Assembly (NCBI GenBank): GCA_016705575.1 | Contig: JADIXX010000001.1 | Location: 744,001-808,000, forward strand | Source: Candidatus Aalborgicola defluviihabitans | Lineage (GTDB): Bacteria > Pseudomonadota > Gammaproteobacteria > Burkholderiales > Burkholderiaceae_C | Direction of reading: 5' to 3' | DNA: 64,000 nt | In this document: positions 1 to 8,042 of the stretch, in pieces | How the letters are laid out: the number at the start of each line of letters is the position of its first letter | Numbering within the stretch: the stretch's first letter is position 1 | Notes under the pieces: model-generated | What the model was told of the DNA's origin: nothing | The model's input: only the letters and a program-made list of their open reading frames with translations | Databases searched by the model: none | Program-made: the position numbers and the translations under genes

Positions 1-1122
1 CTGCAAGATGCGGCCAGTGAAACCAGGGCCAAAGCCACACTCAAGAAGAGCAACGACGTAGAGGCAGCGCGTGAGCTGCTACGGGCAGCGGACCTTGAAC
101 CCGAGCCGATCCCTGAGCGCTTGATCGTGAATGACACCACGATTGAAGCCCTGGGCGAAATAATGCGGGTCAATCCGTGGGGGCTGTTGGTAGAACGTGA
201 CGAAATTTATGGGCTACTCAAGAGCATGGATCGCGAGGGCAAAGAAGGCGACCGGGCTTTTTACCTGACGGCGTATGACGGTGACAAGTCCTACACCGTG
301 GATAGGATCATGCGCGGCTTGAACTTGCACATTCCCAGGCTGTGCGCGGCAATGATCGGCGGCATTCAGCCGGGCCGGTTGTCAGAGTATGTGCGCGGCG
401 CAATGGCCGGGGGCGGTGCAGACGATGGCCTGATTCAACGGTTTCAAATGGCCGTGTGGCCCGACAGTTCCCCCGAATGGCAGGATGTTGACGAGTGGCC
501 AGACACCCCGGCACGACAGGCCGCGAATGCGGTCTTTGATCGACTGGAGGCATTACCCACACCCGAAGGTGACGCGCCCGTGTGGAGGTTTGATGATGCG
601 GCGCAAGCTCTATTCAGAGAATGGCGCACTGAACTAGAACTGCGCTTGCGCAGCGACACCCTGCACCCCGTGATGGAAGCGCACTTGTCAAAAAACCGCA
701 AAACGATTCCGGCACTGGCGCTGCTATTTGCCCTGATCGACACGCCCGAGGCGGGGCAGGTGTGCGAGCCTGAGCTGATTCGGGCGCTGGGCTGGGCCGA
801 ATATCTGGAAACCCATGCCACGCGCATCTATGCCGCTGGCATCAAGCCGGAGATTGAGGGCGCGGCGTTGCTACTCAAGCGCATCAGGGCCGGTGCAATG
901 GTTGACAAGGACGGTGTGATCGCAAAAACCTTCACAACGCGGGACGTTTACCGCAAGGGTTGGCAGGGGCTCGGCGATGTGGACGCGGTGCGCGGTGCGG
1001 CTGATATGTTGGTCGAGTATGACTGGTTGCGCCGTGAGCTGGTTCCCGGCAGTGCAGCGGGTGGCAGACCGTCGGAGCAGTACCGCATCAATCCGGCGGT
1101 GCTGGGCGGGGGTAAAGCATGA
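1..1122 (+). CDS. DUF3987 (YfjI-like) protein, 5' truncated by window edge
   Basis: The frame is open from base 1, so the N-terminus lies outside the window; the first ATG/GTG codons inside are unlikely to be the true start. The visible part resembles the DUF3987 family found in phages, plasmids and integrative elements, often beside primase/helicase-type domains. Family-like segments are the stretch around residues 40-100 containing NPWGLLVERDEIYG, then a loop rich in Gly/Asp, and a C-terminal winged-helix-like tail that ends in a Gly-Gly-Lys-Ala. The next gene overlaps by 4 bases (ATGA), which implies translational coupling. Function in the element is probably replication or maintenance, but this is inference. 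Confidence 0.75.
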   Translation: MQDAASETRAKATLKKSNDVEAARELLRAADLEPEPIPERLIVNDTTIEALGEIMRVNPWGLLVERDEIYGLLKSMDREGKEGDRAFYLTAYDGDKSYTVDRIMRGLNLHIPRLCAAMIGGIQPGRLSEYVRGAMAGGGADDGLIQRFQMAVWPDSSPEWQDVDEWPDTPARQAANAVFDRLEALPTPEGDAPVWRFDDAAQALFREWRTELELRLRSDTLHPVMEAHLSKNRKTIPALALLFALIDTPEAGQVCEPELIRALGWAEYLETHATRIYAAGIKPEIEGAALLLKRIRAGAMVDKDGVIAKTFTTRDVYRKGWQGLGDVDAVRGAADMLVEYDWLRRELVPGSAAGGRPSEQYRINPAVLGGGKA

Positions 1123-1679
1123 GCTGGCGCGACAAGGTGCAGGCCATGCGAGAGGGCGCAAATTCTGAAATAGTGCCCACCCCCGTACCGCCAAAACTAC
1201 CAAAACCGGGTTTTGTCGGTTCTGTCAGTACCCTACCCCTGCAAATTTCAGAAAAAAAGGAAGCGGCGAACGATTCACCACCCTTGCAGGCCGCACACCT
1301 GGAGCCTGATATTGAGCCCGACCGCTGGTGCTATCCGCACAGCACCGCCATGAACACGGTGGAGATCGACATCTTTACGGCGCGGCTGTCACGGTTCACC
1401 GGCAAGGGCTTATCCATTGCCGGCGGCGAAGGTTTGGCCGACAAGCTGGTCAGCCGCGATCGTGAGCAGGACGACCGGCATTCGTGTTTTGAATGCGCCC
1501 ATCTTGCAGGCGCTGGTGGCTGGCGATGCGGCAACTGGCAGGCCGCCGGCGTCGCTATTCAGTCGCGTGATGCGCAACTGCCTGCCGATCTGGTGGTGCA
1601 GCTACAGCGATGCGACGGATTCACTGCCCAACTTGTCTCAACACCAAAAGGACCTAGCGATGACCATGACCACCACTGA
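1119..1679 (+). CDS. conserved island protein of unknown function
   Basis: The 186-residue product begins at an ATG overlapping the stop of the DUF3987 gene. The N-terminal third is Pro/Lys/Glu-rich and probably disordered. The C-terminal half carries a Cys/His-containing segment (HSCFECAHL followed by WRCGNW) that may bind a metal. Proteins of this type commonly sit directly behind DUF3987 genes in mobile elements; I recognise the context but no biochemical function. The 3' end overlaps the start of the following gene by 20 bases in another frame. Confidence 0.6.
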   Translation: MSWRDKVQAMREGANSEIVPTPVPPKLPKPGFVGSVSTLPLQISEKKEAANDSPPLQAAHLEPDIEPDRWCYPHSTAMNTVEIDIFTARLSRFTGKGLSIAGGEGLADKLVSRDREQDDRHSCFECAHLAGAGGWRCGNWQAAGVAIQSRDAQLPADLVVQLQRCDGFTAQLVSTPKGPSDDHDHH

Positions 1680-2466
1680 CAAAACCGACGAAACCAACCA
1701 AATGACCTCCCTCAGCCCACAACCTTATGAGGTCGTCCGCTTCAACGCCCTCAAGCACGGCATCCTGAGCCGCTACACAGTGCTCAGCCACGAAAACCAT
1801 GCGGACTACGAAAGCCTGGTCAATTCGCTGATGGACGAACACCTACCTGCCGGTGCCACCGAACAGCATTTGATTGAAGAACTGGCCAGCGTAATCTGGC
1901 GCAAGCGCCGCGTGCTGCAAGCCGAGGGTGCCACCATCAATAAGGGATTGAAAGAATCCGCCCGCAGTGCCAAAACCGTCATTCCTGCGGCGGCACCGTT
2001 CGAGATGGGGTTGTCAGGCGAGAACACCGACATTCGCGATCTGATGGACTTGAAACCGGCGGACGTGGCAGAAAGTCATCAGTCTGCTCGGCTCGACATA
2101 GCTGCCACCAACAAGGCCAGCGCCATTCTGCGCAAGGGTGGCGGTCGGGCTTATGAAAAAGCCTTACGCGCCCTGCTACCCGAAGCCCGCGAGTGGTGGC
2201 AAAACTATGTGAATGACGAGGAATACACCGCCGACGCCAGTGGATTGACTGCATTCATCAACGAGCGCATCACGCCGTTTGCTTACCAACTAGAAAAAGA
2301 AGCCCGCCACCACGACGCCATCGTGAACCAAACCATTGGCGAAGGGCTGCAAGCCTACCGGCTTGAGAAGCTTTCCCGCTACGAAACACACCTGGACCGA
2401 AAATTTGAGCGCACTTTGGCCATGTTGATCAAGCTAAAAGACCTCCGTGCTGTCAAAACAGGCTGA
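1660..2466 (+). CDS. conserved island protein with NALKHG motif
   Basis: I chose the ATG at 1660 because a purine-rich ribosome site (AAAAGGA) lies just upstream; the frame is open further left but that part does not look like protein. The 268-residue product has an N-terminal RFNALKHGILS segment followed by an Asp/Glu-rich helical region (DYESLVNSLMDEHLP). This arrangement is typical of an unnamed family widespread in proteobacterial islands and prophages. The rest is predicted to be helical and charged, with no catalytic motif recognised. It is co-directional with the DUF3987 gene and probably belongs to the same element. Confidence 0.6.
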   Translation: MTMTTTDKTDETNQMTSLSPQPYEVVRFNALKHGILSRYTVLSHENHADYESLVNSLMDEHLPAGATEQHLIEELASVIWRKRRVLQAEGATINKGLKESARSAKTVIPAAAPFEMGLSGENTDIRDLMDLKPADVAESHQSARLDIAATNKASAILRKGGGRAYEKALRALLPEAREWWQNYVNDEEYTADASGLTAFINERITPFAYQLEKEARHHDAIVNQTIGEGLQAYRLEKLSRYETHLDRKFERTLAMLIKLKDLRAVKTG

Positions 2467-2628
2467 ATCGGCGTCAAAAGCCACCCGAAATTAGCAACCT
2501 TTGATGTACGCCAAAAACAGGCATAAACCCAGCATTCATGCGGGTTAGCGGCCAATTCACCCGATTAACTGCGACAAGGCCATGCTGAATTTGCCAAATG
2601 ATTTCGATAGAAACCAAGGAGAACAAAA

Positions 2629-3234
2629 ATGGGCGGACGTGGAAGCGGCAGGCAAGCCGCCTATTGCGGCAAGGACGTGACCCAGGAATCCACGCCGCTA
2701 GACGTTCGTAAGCTGGCACGTTCCGGCCTGCTGGTGCCCGGACGCAGTTTTAGTTGGCAGTGGACGGTGGGCGACCGTCAAGTCGCTGGCATCACCATTC
2801 GCGTCGCTGCTCAGGCCGTGCAATTCTGTTACCAGAAGCGAAGCACCGGCGAATCCATTGATCAGTGGGTTCACCTGCAAAGTACGCCCTGCCAGTTGGG
2901 TGGTGCACGGCAGTGGTTTACCTGCCCAAGCTGCGGCAAGCGGGTGGCGGTGCTCTACGGGCCAGGCAAATACTTTGCCTGCCGACGCTGTTGTGGGCTG
3001 GGCTATGCCAGTCAAAAGGAGGGCTTGGGTGACCGTTCCAGCCGTCAGGCCGACAAGATTCGCAACCGGCTTGGTTGGCAGGCGGGCATCTTGAATGGTG
3101 AAGGCGGTAGGCCGAAAGGAATGCACTGGGCAACCTACCGGCGGCTAAAAGCAGAATATGACCGGCTGGTGCAGATCAGCTTTCATGACATTGGGCTCAA
3201 GTTAGGGTTTCTGGACAAGCTACTGGATCGGTGA
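2629..3234 (+). CDS. zinc-ribbon island protein
   Basis: The 201-residue product starts with GGRGSGR, and the ATG follows a strong AAGGAG ribosome site. The middle contains CPSCGKRVAVLYG and then CRRCCGLGY, which together form a four-cysteine zinc ribbon at about residues 103-128. The region DRSSRQADKIRNRLG after it is basic and helical. This family is frequent and unnamed in proteobacterial mobile elements; nucleic-acid binding is a reasonable guess from the zinc ribbon and basic charge. A gap of about 160 bases separates it from the previous gene and shows no feature I can name. Confidence 0.65.
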   Translation: MGGRGSGRQAAYCGKDVTQESTPLDVRKLARSGLLVPGRSFSWQWTVGDRQVAGITIRVAAQAVQFCYQKRSTGESIDQWVHLQSTPCQLGGARQWFTCPSCGKRVAVLYGPGKYFACRRCCGLGYASQKEGLGDRSSRQADKIRNRLGWQAGILNGEGGRPKGMHWATYRRLKAEYDRLVQISFHDIGLKLGFLDKLLDR

Positions 3235-3347
3235 ATCTGTTTCGCAAAAATGCACACAGTGCCCAACGGACGCGCCCAAAGGGCTGCGCAAACGGCAACC
3301 GGACCTGTGCGTGATCGGCCGTTACACCCATGGAATGCCGGTTCCTG

Positions 3348-3638
3348 TCAGCCGCGCATCGTTCGATAGCCTTCTTGGGCTTCGGTCTCTGCGCGAACGA
3401 GCCACTCAGAGAATTTTTCGGCAGATGCGCGCGAATGGAAGAGTACGAACATCGTCTTCTCCTGAATTCTCACAATCATTGGCAGTGGCAAGGGTTTGTG
3501 ATTGATGCGTTGCAGCCAATCGTCGCCCATGGGGCGCGGCATATAGAAGTTGAAGTTCTGCTTCTCGTATCCGATGTAGTAAACATAGGTACGGAAGTCG
3601 TATGACTCGACTTCTGCGCTGGCGACTACAACGTGCAT
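3348..3638 (-). CDS. hypothetical protein, 96 residues
   Basis: The product is a small soluble-looking protein with an aromatic-rich centre (YVYYIGYEKQNFNFYM) and an amphipathic C-terminus. I see no known domain. Composition looks like coding sequence rather than a shadow: no competing ORF of quality lies opposite. It lies 84 bases downstream of the minus-strand gene 3723-4259 and is probably in the same transcript, controlled from the operator region at 4267-4327. The residues containing phenylalanine and serine near FHSRASAEKF suggest a compact fold but no function can be assigned. Confidence 0.5.
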   Translation of the reverse strand: MHVVVASAEVESYDFRTYVYYIGYEKQNFNFYMPRPMGDDWLQRINHKPLPLPMIVRIQEKTMFVLFHSRASAEKFSEWLVRAETEAQEGYRTMRG

Positions 3639-3722
3639 TTAATTTAATTTCCCAAGAGGCAGGATACGGGCAGAAGCGTGCAAGAGCGATCAGTCCTAAC
3701 GCGACAGAGATGCTGGCAAGGT

Positions 3723-4259
3723 TCATGCGGTGGGCCCACCATACCTCTCGGAAAGTGTCAGGCCTGGTCCGTACTTGAGCAGTACTTGCTTCCTCCAGAA
3801 AAAGATGAAATCGGAGGCGCTTTCCCGAACATGACGCTCAAACCACTCAGGTTCATTGAACTGGTCATAGTCCATGTCGTATTCTTTGCACTTCTCGAAA
3901 AAGAACTCGGCCAGTTCTTTAGCACAGTCATCCATACTGTCCTTGTCGCCGAATACGGCGTTGAAATACCAATCCTCTGATAGCTCATCTTCGATCTGGA
4001 TGTCCCAGTTATGAAGGTCCGAAATTATGTTGTCCGGCTTACAAAGGCGGAGTCGATCCTTCAATGCAGAAAGTGCATCTTCGTTTAGAAGCGAGGGTGG
4101 ATACGGTGTTGGAATCGACAATGGTCGATTAGCCGCCTGGGACATCATTAAGAAGCCTGTTAATTGGCATTCGTTGGCCGCAATCACCTCAGCCATGTTG
4201 AGATACGTGCTGAACGGCCCTTGGACTGGCTCGTCAAGATCGTTGTTGGCTGATTCCAT
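3723..4259 (-). CDS. acidic hypothetical protein under divergent XRE-type control
   Basis: The 178-residue protein is acidic in its second half, with clusters such as EDELSEDWYF and KDSMDDCAKELAEFFFEKC. I recognise no family. The ATG at 4259 follows a GGGGAATAACCT ribosome site, and that site overlaps the first of two TCCC-N8-GGGA inverted repeats, so the divergent XRE regulator very likely controls this gene. The DNA is visibly richer in A and T than the housekeeping part of the window, which fits recent acquisition. Acidity and linkage to a regulator are compatible with an antitoxin, inhibitor or anti-restriction protein, but this is speculation. Confidence 0.55.
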   Translation of the reverse strand: MESANNDLDEPVQGPFSTYLNMAEVIAANECQLTGFLMMSQAANRPLSIPTPYPPSLLNEDALSALKDRLRLCKPDNIISDLHNWDIQIEDELSEDWYFNAVFGDKDSMDDCAKELAEFFFEKCKEYDMDYDQFNEPEWFERHVRESASDFIFFWRKQVLLKYGPGLTLSERYGGPTA

Positions 4260-4266
4260 AGGTTAT

Positions 4267-4327
4267 TCCCCATATATTGGGATGACCAATCCTACCGGAA
4301 ACTGGACAGTCTCCCCATATGTCGGGA
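4267..4327. promoter_or_regulatory. two operator-like inverted repeats TCCC-N8-GGGA
   Basis: Site 1 is TCCCCATATATTGGGA (4267-4282) and site 2 is TCCCCATATGTCGGGA (4312-4327). Both have identical outer arms and a shared CATAT core, with centres 45 bases apart. Site 1 covers the ribosome site of the minus-strand gene starting at 4259, and site 2 lies in front of the XRE gene. The layout is typical of an autoregulated divergent operator bound by a small dimeric HTH protein. Binding itself is inference. Confidence 0.6.
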
Positions 4328-4364
4328 ACCGCTCCAATCAGTCCACACGAAGCCTTTTGGGCAG

Positions 4365-4562
4365 GTGCTGCGCAAGCATCGGCTTGCAGCAGGGTTTAGC
4401 CAGGAGCAATTGGGGCTGGAGTCGGGGGTGCAGCGCAATTTCATCTCCCTTATTGAAACCGGCCAGAATAAGCCCACTATCACTACGATCTTCAAGTTGG
4501 CAAGTGCACTCAACCTGAAACCGTCGAAATTGCTGGCAGAGACAGAGAAACTGACGGGCTGA
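4365..4562 (+). CDS. small XRE-family HTH regulator (controller-protein-like)
   Basis: The GTG start at 4365 gives 65 residues that form one helix-turn-helix domain of the Cro/C1 type, with SQEQLGLESGVQRNFISLIE as the helix-turn-helix core. The reading frame is open back to a stop at 4251. The residues just upstream (HTKPFGQ) look like part of helix 1, so the true start may be an unusual codon or a leaderless transcript further left. Size and fold resemble the C proteins that time restriction-modification expression. The gene lies ahead of a HEPN gene and hsdM, both co-directional, so it may regulate them as well as the divergent gene. Confidence 0.75.
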   Translation: MLRKHRLAAGFSQEQLGLESGVQRNFISLIETGQNKPTITTIFKLASALNLKPSKLLAETEKLTG

Positions 4563-4615
4563 AGAAGTTGACGTAAAGCTGATGGAGTGACGGGCCATGT
4601 AGGGTTTAATCAAGT

Positions 4616-5401
4616 ATGACTCCCACCGATGCCCAAACTCCTCACGAGCAGGTTGGCCTGCAATTCATTGTCAACAATGCTTTCGAGGGCTTTTCCAACA
4701 CCATTCTGTCGACTCGCACCAAAGTGCTGCTGATTGGTGGCTATATTGACCAGGCGAGCGCAATGAAAGCATACATTGCGAGAGCTCGACCCACTATGGA
4801 TCGTCGAAGGAAGCTCAGCGCTGAAGATACGGCCTATGTTGAGGGGGTGGAGCAGTATGCGTGCTCCGCGCAACAATATATAGATTGGGTGAGAGTAGAG
4901 GGTGGGCAACCTATTTGGCACGAGGCACTCGCCTCGTACTGCACAGCATTTGAGAACTGCCTAAAGGCAATCGCCGTGGCGTTTCTACTGGCTCAAACCT
5001 CATCGAAACCAAATCTCAAGGTGCAGGTGAAAGTCCCCAGTAAAGAGTTGACGGTCGCTCGAAGGCAAATTGCCCAACAGTGGAGTCAGACCGACGGTGA
5101 CTTGCCAAGAGTTCAACAGTTCTTTCAATCTCATATTCTGAGCATGAAAGTAGCGAATCAATTCCAATTTGAATTTGAGATCCCAGAGTTGACCTGGGAT
5201 TTGTGCTCTTCAGCCTTCAAGGTACGGAATGCAATTGTTCACAACATGGGATATATGCCGTACACCGTGAGCCTAGGGAATTTGGACTTGCATGCAGCAT
5301 GGCCTATTGAGCTGACGCAGCGTGCAATTGCTGACGTAGCTACAGCGTTTTCGGAGGTTTTGGCTCCTTTCGACCCGAAAGGTATTTTTCGCTTGATCTA
5401 G
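4616..5401 (+). CDS. HEPN-like protein, possible RNase
   Basis: The 261-residue product is mostly alpha-helical. Near the C-terminus it carries RNAIVHN, with Arg204 and His209 spaced as in the R-x4-H motif of HEPN domains, many of which are metal-independent RNases used in toxin and abortive-infection systems. The context fits: an XRE regulator lies 53 bases upstream and a type I methylase gene 57 bases downstream. The region before the motif (ASYCTAFENCLKAIAVAFLL) forms the long helix expected to pack against it. No partner nucleotidyltransferase is visible. The DNA is more A+T rich than the adjacent hsdM. The HEPN assignment rests on motif and helicity only. Confidence 0.55.
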   Translation: MTPTDAQTPHEQVGLQFIVNNAFEGFSNTILSTRTKVLLIGGYIDQASAMKAYIARARPTMDRRRKLSAEDTAYVEGVEQYACSAQQYIDWVRVEGGQPIWHEALASYCTAFENCLKAIAVAFLLAQTSSKPNLKVQVKVPSKELTVARRQIAQQWSQTDGDLPRVQQFFQSHILSMKVANQFQFEFEIPELTWDLCSSAFKVRNAIVHNMGYMPYTVSLGNLDLHAAWPIELTQRAIADVATAFSEVLAPFDPKGIFRLI

Positions 5402-5458
5402 GGTCGAAGCTAATGTTTTAGGGGTGATACTTGCGCCGGTACAAGGAAATATGCACCC

Positions 5459-7900
5459 ATGGCCCTCAAAAAATCCGAACTCTATTCATCCCTCTGGAAA
5501 TCTTGTGACGAGCTGCGCGGCGGCATGGACGCCAGCCAGTACAAAGACTATGTGCTGGTATTGCTGTTCGTCAAATACGTGTCGGACAAATACGCGGGCA
5601 ACCCCAATGCGCTGATCGACGTTCCCGCTGGCGGCAGCTTTGCCGACATGGTGGCGCTGAAGAACGACAAAGAGATTGGCGACAAGATCAACAAGCTGGT
5701 GGCCCGCCTGGCCGATGCCAATGACACCCTCAAGGGTGCCATCAACGTGGCCGACTTCAATGACGAAGAAAAGCTCGGCAAAGGCAAAGAGATGGTGGAC
5801 CGGCTCACCAAGCTGGTGGGTATTTTTGAAGGGCTGGACTTTGGCCGCAACCGGGCCGAGGGCGACGACCTGCTGGGCGATGCCTATGAGTACCTCATGC
5901 GCCACTTTGCCACCGAGAGCGGCAAGAGCAAAGGCCAGTTCTACACCCCGGCCGAAGTCTCGCGCGTGATGGCGCAGGTGATCGAGCTGGGCCGCGCCAC
6001 CGATGCGCGCCAAAGCATTTTTGACCCGACATGTGGATCGGGTTCGCTCTTGCTCAAGGCCCATGACGAAGCCAAAAGCCGCACCGGGCTGGACCTGGCC
6101 CTGTACGGCCAGGAAATGGATAACGCCACCGCAGCCCTGAGCCGCATGAACATGGTGCTGCACGATTGCCCCACCGCCGAAATCTGGCGCGACAACACCC
6201 TGGCCAACCCGCACTTTCTACACGCCACCGACAAAACCGCGCTGCAAACCTTTGACTACGTGGTGGCCAACCCGCCATTCAGCACCAAAGCCTGGAGCAA
6301 TGGGTTCGATCCGCTCAACGACCTGTTTGGCCGCTTTGAATATGGCGTTCCGCCTGACAAAAATGGCGACTTTGCGTTTTTGCTGCACATCCTCAAAACC
6401 CTCAAGAGCACCGGCAAGGGCGCAGTCATCTTGCCGCACGGCGTGCTGTTTCGCGGCGGGGCCGAGGGCAGCATCCGTGCCAACATCGTGCGCCGGGGCT
6501 TCATCAAGGGCATCATCGGCCTGCCAGCCAACCTGTTCTATGGCACCGGCATACCGGCCTGCATCATCGTGCTGGACAAAGAAGGCGCTGCCGGGCGCAC
6601 CATGGCTAAAGATGGGCGGGGCGGCATCTTCATGGTGGACGCCAGCAAAGGCTTCATCAAAGACGGCAACAAAAACCGCCTGCGCGCCCAAGACATGCAC
6701 CGCATCGTGGACACCTTCACCCGGCAAGACCGCAGCAACCCCAAATACGCACGCCTGGTGCCGCTGGCCGAGATTGAGGCCAACGATTTCAACCTCAACC
6801 TGCCCCGCTACATCGACAGCGCCCAGCCCGAAGACCTGCAAGACATCACCGCCCACCTGCGCGGCGGCATCCCCAATGCCGACATCGACGGCCTGGCCGC
6901 CTACTGGCAGGTGCTGCCCACCGTGCGGCAACACATCTTTGCAGCAGCTGACCGCCCCGGTTACAGCCAGCCCACCGTGCCCGGCAGCCAAGTCAAGGCG
7001 GCCATCTTTGCCCACCCCGAGTTCACAGCGTTCAACCAGACCGTGACCGCCCTGTATGCCACCTGGGTGGCCGCCAACACCCCGCTGCTCACCGGCCTGC
7101 GCCAGGGCGACCGGCCCAAGGCGCTGATTGAAGCGCTGGCCGAAAACCTGCTGGAAACCTTTCGCAGCGGCGCAGCCGTGGCCTCGCTGATCGACCCCTA
7201 TGGCGTGTACCAGCACCTGATGGACTACTGGGCCGAGGTGATGCAAGACGACGCATGGATGATTGCCAGCGACGGCTGGCAGGCGCTGCAAGGCGGCAAG
7301 CCCCACGCGCCCCCTAATTCAGACCTGATCCCCGCCACCCTCATCGTCAATCGCTACTTTGCCCAAGACCAAGCGGCCATCGCCCAGCGAGAGGCTGCGC
7401 GCGACGCCATCACCCGCCAGATGGAAGAGCTGGACGAAGAACATGGTGGGGAGGGCGGCCTGCTGGAAGACGCCAAAAACGACAAAGGCAAGCTCACCAA
7501 AGTCAGCGCCAAGGCACGCCTGGCCGACATCAAGCGCGACAAAGACGCGGCAGACGAGCGCAAGCTGCTGGAAGGCTACCTGCTGCTGACCGAGCAAGAA
7601 ACCACTGCCAGCAAGGCCGTGAAAGACGCCACCAAAGCGCTGGATGCCAAAGTAGCTGCCCAATACGCCCGGCTCACGCTGCCAGACATTCAAACGCTGG
7701 TGGTGCACGACAAATGGCTGGCCGCCTTGGCCGCCCGCGTGCAGGGCGAGCTGGACCGCGTGTCGCAAGCCCTCACAGGCCGCATCCGCGAACTGACCGA
7801 CCGCTACGCCACCCCCTTGCCCCAGCTCACCATCGACGTGGCGGCGTTGTCTGCCAAGGTGGAAGAGCACCTCAAACGCATGGGGGCTACATGGAACTGA
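5459..7900 (+). CDS. hsdM: type I restriction-modification methyltransferase subunit
   Basis: This 813-residue subunit is the N6-adenine methyltransferase of a type I restriction enzyme. The N-terminal helical domain begins KSELYSSLWKSCDELRGGMD. The SAM-binding motif I is FDPTCGSGSLLL (about residues 188-199), and the catalytic NPPF motif follows FDYVVA (about residues 269-272). The protein is longer than the classic 500-residue HsdM because of a C-terminal extension with charged helices and probable coiled coil (about residues 620-790). Such long forms are a known subgroup. The ATG at 5459 is preceded by an AAGGAAA site. hsdS follows after a 142-base gap that holds a dispersed repeat. Confidence 0.95.
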   Translation: MALKKSELYSSLWKSCDELRGGMDASQYKDYVLVLLFVKYVSDKYAGNPNALIDVPAGGSFADMVALKNDKEIGDKINKLVARLADANDTLKGAINVADFNDEEKLGKGKEMVDRLTKLVGIFEGLDFGRNRAEGDDLLGDAYEYLMRHFATESGKSKGQFYTPAEVSRVMAQVIELGRATDARQSIFDPTCGSGSLLLKAHDEAKSRTGLDLALYGQEMDNATAALSRMNMVLHDCPTAEIWRDNTLANPHFLHATDKTALQTFDYVVANPPFSTKAWSNGFDPLNDLFGRFEYGVPPDKNGDFAFLLHILKTLKSTGKGAVILPHGVLFRGGAEGSIRANIVRRGFIKGIIGLPANLFYGTGIPACIIVLDKEGAAGRTMAKDGRGGIFMVDASKGFIKDGNKNRLRAQDMHRIVDTFTRQDRSNPKYARLVPLAEIEANDFNLNLPRYIDSAQPEDLQDITAHLRGGIPNADIDGLAAYWQVLPTVRQHIFAAADRPGYSQPTVPGSQVKAAIFAHPEFTAFNQTVTALYATWVAANTPLLTGLRQGDRPKALIEALAENLLETFRSGAAVASLIDPYGVYQHLMDYWAEVMQDDAWMIASDGWQALQGGKPHAPPNSDLIPATLIVNRYFAQDQAAIAQREAARDAITRQMEELDEEHGGEGGLLEDAKNDKGKLTKVSAKARLADIKRDKDAADERKLLEGYLLLTEQETTASKAVKDATKALDAKVAAQYARLTLPDIQTLVVHDKWLAALAARVQGELDRVSQALTGRIRELTDRYATPLPQLTIDVAALSAKVEEHLKRMGATWN

Positions 7901-7916
7901 GGCGGTTTGATGCGGG

Positions 7917-7978
7917 TGATACTATTGTTTTAGTAGCTGCTTGCGCACGTTCTACGAGGGCTGGAGGCCGATTTGACA
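7917..7978 (+). repeat. dispersed repeat copy 1 (forward)
   Basis: This copy contains GTAGCTGCTTGCGCACG followed by TTCTACGAGGGCTGGAGG. It sits between the hsdM stop and hsdS. It shares an identical core of about 36 bases with the inverted copy at 12111-12170, so the pair bracket the hsdS-to-nuclease segment. Five further copies lie in the window. Confidence 0.85.
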
Positions 7979-8042
7979 TAAATCTCTGGCGTGGGCAGTG
8001 TTTGGGCGCGTTGCGGACGGTTGCGCCACGGGCGGGTGCCGT

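Noticed and set aside
5486..6214. Long minus-strand ORFs opposite hsdM (and similar ones opposite hsdR, rng, purD, codA)
   Set aside because: They are codon-bias shadows of high-GC genes; translations are Ala/Gly/His/Val-rich without domain patterns, and the plus-strand genes are clear.
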